The notes under the pieces: model-generated | What the model was told of the DNA's origin: nothing | The model's database searches: none | What the model saw: only the letters and a program-made list of their open reading frames with translations | Shown: positions 13,502 through 15,726 of the stretch, in pieces | How the letters are laid out: every line of letters starts with the position of its first letter | Numbering within the stretch: the stretch's first letter is position 1 | Origin: Betaproteobacteria bacterium | GTDB taxonomy: Bacteria > Pseudomonadota > Gammaproteobacteria > Burkholderiales > SG8-39 | Reading direction: 5' to 3' | DNA length: 15,726 nucleotides | Assembly (NCBI GenBank): GCA_011391185.1 | Contig: JAABRB010000042.1 | Span: forward strand, 1-15,726 | Made by a program: the position numbers and the translations under genes

Positions 13502-14311
13502 CTATAACACGGCCAGAGTGGCGTTCCGTATATCGGTGACAATCATATGGCCGGGGGTGTGGGTGATGCACAGCGGCGGGCGGGCGTTGCGCACGACCGA
13601 CTGCGGGGTCACGCCGCACGCCCAGAAGACGGGCAACTCGTCCGCGCGCACCTCGGTGGGGTCGCCGACCCATGGCCGGTCGATGTCGTCGATGCCGATC
13701 AGCTCCGGCTTGCCGATATGCACCGGCGCGCCGTGCACGGTCGGAAAGCGCGCGGTGATCTGGATCGCGCGGATTGCGTTGGCCGGCGTGAACGGGCGCA
13801 TCGATACCACCATCTCGCCGCGGAACGGCCCGGCCGGCGCGGTGTCGATGTTCGTGAGAAACATCGAAACGTTCCTGCCCTGCTCGACATAACGCAGCGG
13901 CAATCCGGCCGCCATCAGCGCCTCCTCGAACGAGTACGAGCAGCCGAGCACGAAGGCGACGAGATCGTCGCGCCAGAGGTGGCTGATGTCGTTCACGTCT
14001 GCGACGAATTCGCCGTCGCGGAAGACCCGATAGCTCGGCACGTCGGTGCGCATGTCGAGATCCTCGGCGAGCGCCGGGATGCGCGGCTCGCCCGGATCGG
14101 ATGCGGCGAGGAGTGGACAGGGCTTCGGATTGCGCTGGCAGAAGACGAAGAAGTCGTCGGCATAGTCGCGCGGCAGGATGCAGACGTTGCCCTGCACGTA
14201 GCCGGGCGCAAGCCCGGCGGTGTGCCCGGTGTGGGCGCCGGTGCGCACCGCCCTGCGGACCGCACGCGGGTCATTGCGGTCGAAGGACGGAGTGACGAGA
14301 TCGCTTGGCAT
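13502..14311 (-). CDS. D-glutamate cyclase/YcsI (DUF1445) family protein
   Basis: The 269 residues from ATG 14311 agree with the usual 260-270 of this family. Conserved blocks are [20 protein letters not shown] (27-46), the NPKPCPLL segment at 61-68, [61 protein letters not shown] (CGVTPQ at 232-237) and [11 protein letters not shown] near the C-terminus. The mitochondrial homologue (DGLUCY) converts D-glutamate to 5-oxo-D-proline; bacterial members are often labelled putative hydro-lyases and lie near 5-oxoprolinase or biotin-dependent carboxylase genes, which are absent here. An upstream extension of the frame would run into the divergent HD gene and lacks family similarity, so it is rejected. 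GGAG sits about 13 nt upstream. The family is secure; the substrate is not. Confidence 0.87.
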   Translation of the reverse strand: MPSDLVTPSFDRNDPRAVRRAVRTGAHTGHTAGLAPGYVQGNVCILPRDYADDFFVFCQRNPKPCPLLAASDPGEPRIPALAEDLDMRTDVPSYRVFRDGEFVADVNDISHLWRDDLVAFVLGCSYSFEEALMAAGLPLRYVEQGRNVSMFLTNIDTAPAGPFRGEMVVSMRPFTPANAIRAIQITARFPTVHGAPVHIGKPELIGIDDIDRPWVGDPTEVRADELPVFWACGVTPQSVVRNARPPLCITHTPGHMIVTDIRNATLAVL

Positions 14312-14426
14312 GGGCACGGGCAACTCCAGGGGAAACGCTGCAATGTTGCGTCGCTGGGGCAGCGTCGTCAACCAGGCCCCCTTCCAGGCGTGCGCGACGG
14401 GTGCGGATATCGCAATGACGTAGACT

Positions 14427-15002
14427 ATGCGCGACCCGAATCGCCGACCGATGACAGCTGAGAGTCCCCGGGGTGACCAGTCGACCGACCTGATCCTGCG
14501 CGCGGTCGCGTTCGCGGCGCACAAGCACCGCGACCAGCGACGCAAGGACAAGGATGCGTCGCCCTACATCAATCATCCGATCGCGCTGGCGAAGGTGCTC
14601 TGGGAGGAGGGCGGCGTGCGCGATCCGATTGTGGTCGCCGCGGCGCTGCTGCACGACACGATCGAGGACACCGAGACGAGCTGGCAGGAGCTGCGGGGCG
14701 AGTTCGGCGACGAAATTGCGGACGTGGTGGCGGAGGTCACCGACGTGAAATGGCTGAAGAGCGATGCACGTAAGCGCCTTCAGGTCTCGCGCGCCACGCA
14801 CGCCACCACCCGGGCGAAGCTCGTGAAGCTTGCGGACAAGATCTGCAACCTGCGCGACATGGCGGCGCATCCGCCCCATGAATGGTCGCTCGAGCGGCGA
14901 CGCACATATTTCGACTGGGCGAGCGAAGTGATTGGTCAGCTGCGGGGCGTGCACCCCGAGCTGGAACGGCGCTTCGACGAGGTCTTCGTGCTTCGACCCT
15001 AG
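14427..15002 (+). CDS. Mesh1-type HD hydrolase (stand-alone SpoT-like (p)ppGpp hydrolase)
   Basis: This 191-residue single HD domain closely follows human MESH1/HDDC3: [14 protein letters not shown] (28-41), [22 protein letters not shown] (72-82), RKRLQV, and [15 protein letters not shown] (130-144). Metal and catalytic residues known for MESH1 (H35, H61, D62, E65, D66, D122) fall at H50, H76, D77, E80, D81 and D137 with a constant offset of 15, so there are no gaps. Enzymes of this group remove the 3'-pyrophosphate of (p)ppGpp in a Mn-dependent reaction; MESH1 also dephosphorylates NADPH. No synthetase or TGS/ACT domain is attached. The ATG at 14427 has no clear ribosome site; ATG 14451 (residue 9) is an alternative. 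It lies 53 bp before the GST gene on the same strand. Confidence 0.9.
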   Translation: MRDPNRRPMTAESPRGDQSTDLILRAVAFAAHKHRDQRRKDKDASPYINHPIALAKVLWEEGGVRDPIVVAAALLHDTIEDTETSWQELRGEFGDEIADVVAEVTDVKWLKSDARKRLQVSRATHATTRAKLVKLADKICNLRDMAAHPPHEWSLERRRTYFDWASEVIGQLRGVHPELERRFDEVFVLRP

Positions 15003-15055
15003 TCGCACAATCGGGGTCCGGACGCCACGGTCTTTTCAACCAGGGAGGCACGCGC

Positions 15056-15726
15056 ATGCGCTACGAGCTGTATTACTGGCCCTCGATCCAGGGTCGCGGG
15101 GAATTCGTCCGGCTGGCTCTGGAAGCGGGCGGGGCGGACTACATCGACATCGCCCGGATGCCGGGGAAGAGCCGCGGCCTGACGGGCCTCGCGCGCGATC
15201 TCGAGAGCGGGAGTGAAAAACGACCGCCCTTCGCGCCCCCGTATCTCAAGGCGGGCAAGCAGGTGATTGGGCAGACACCGAACATCCTGGTGTTTCTCGG
15301 TCCGCGGCTCGGGCTCGTGCCGCGCGGCGAGGCCGACCGGCTGTGGGTGCATCAGCTGCAGCTCACAATCGGCGATTTCGTCGACGAGATTCACGATGTT
15401 CACCACCCGCTCGGAGGTAATTTCTATTACGAGGAGCAGAAGCGGGAGGCGAAGCGGCGTGCCGAGGACTTCGTTCGCATGCGCATCCCGAAGTATCTGG
15501 GCTACTTCGAACGGGTGCTCGGACGGAACCGGGTCGGCGGCGGATTCATGGCGGGCGGGCGAATCACCTACGCGGATCTTTCGACGTTCCAGGTGATTGC
15601 GGGGTTGCGCTACGCGTTCCCGTGCACGATGGCGCGCAGGGGTCATCGCTATCCGAAGCTGATGGCGCTCCATGATCGCGTGGCTGCGCGGCCGCGCGTG
15701 GCGGCGTATCTCCGCTCGGACCGGCG
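15056..15726 (+). CDS. Glutathione S-transferase family protein, C-terminus beyond the window
   Basis: 223 codons are read before the window edge. The N-terminal thioredoxin-like domain begins MRYELYYWPSIQGRGEFVRLALE, with a Tyr near position 6-7 and the RGE-x-VR helix of sigma/alpha-like GSTs, and continues to the cis-Pro region VIGQTPNILVFLG. The C-terminal helical domain contains MAGGRITYADLSTFQVIAGL, the usual GST N-capping box region, and DRVAARPRVAAYLRS, which is close to the normal C-terminal end. Little is therefore missing. It would conjugate or reduce electrophiles with glutathione in the cytosol. ATG 15056 is supported by GGGAGG about 8 nt upstream. It follows the Mesh1-like gene on the same strand and may share its transcript. 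The substrate is unknown. Confidence 0.87.
   Translation, partial: MRYELYYWPSIQGRGEFVRLALEAGGADYIDIARMPGKSRGLTGLARDLESGSEKRPPFAPPYLKAGKQVIGQTPNILVFLGPRLGLVPRGEADRLWVHQLQLTIGDFVDEIHDVHHPLGGNFYYEEQKREAKRRAEDFVRMRIPKYLGYFERVLGRNRVGGGFMAGGRITYADLSTFQVIAGLRYAFPCTMARRGHRYPKLMALHDRVAARPRVAAYLRSDR

Noticed and set aside
13502..14551. Extended N-terminus for the YcsI-like protein (349 residues)
   Set aside because: The added 80 residues run antisense into the Mesh1-like gene. Family length and the [10 protein letters not shown] start favour 269 residues.

Overview
This is a GC-rich chromosomal segment, densely packed with genes and with little intergenic DNA. The gene families suggest a betaproteobacterium (Burkholderiales-like or a related uncultured lineage): a periplasmic c-type cytochrome with a P460-like domain, YcsI/DUF1445, NIPSNAP, a GST, and an alicyclic acyl-CoA operon. 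There is no rRNA or tRNA to confirm this, so the taxonomy is an inference. I see no RNA genes, CRISPR array, insertion sequence or phage gene.

Left part (1-4746). A 2-oxoglutarate/Fe(II)-type oxygenase, cut by the left edge, overlaps the end of an FkbM-type methyltransferase gene on the minus strand. A two-domain VOC (glyoxalase/extradiol-dioxygenase-like) protein is read divergently on the plus strand. It converges on a secreted cytochrome that joins a class I c-type heme domain to a cytochrome P460-like domain. Modular palindromic repeats fill the convergent gap (2497-2602). They recur as a 166-bp tandem duplication (3528-3839) between the cytochrome and a CmcJ/NvfI-type oxygenase.

Central part (4802-12859, all minus strand). 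A tightly spaced catabolic operon runs DUF4286-like protein, BadI-like ring-opening hydrolase, AliA-like CoA ligase, BadK-like enoyl-CoA hydratase, BadH-like SDR, AliB-like acyl-CoA dehydrogenase, AMACR-like racemase/CoA-transferase, quinone-oxidoreductase-like MDR. The five ali/bad-type genes cover every step from a cyclohexanecarboxylic acid to pimeloyl-CoA. The order of use would be ligase, dehydrogenase, hydratase, hydroxyacyl dehydrogenase, then hydrolytic ring cleavage. The racemase-like gene and the MDR gene add functions not needed for plain cyclohexanecarboxylate, so the natural substrate may be a substituted alicyclic acid, for example of terpenoid or naphthenic origin. A NIPSNAP gene diverges from the head of this operon.

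Right part (12979-15726). After the NIPSNAP gene comes a 50-bp-period tandem repeat built on a palindrome. A D-glutamate cyclase/YcsI (DUF1445) family gene lies on the minus strand. On the plus strand are a stand-alone Mesh1-type HD hydrolase and a glutathione S-transferase cut by the right edge.
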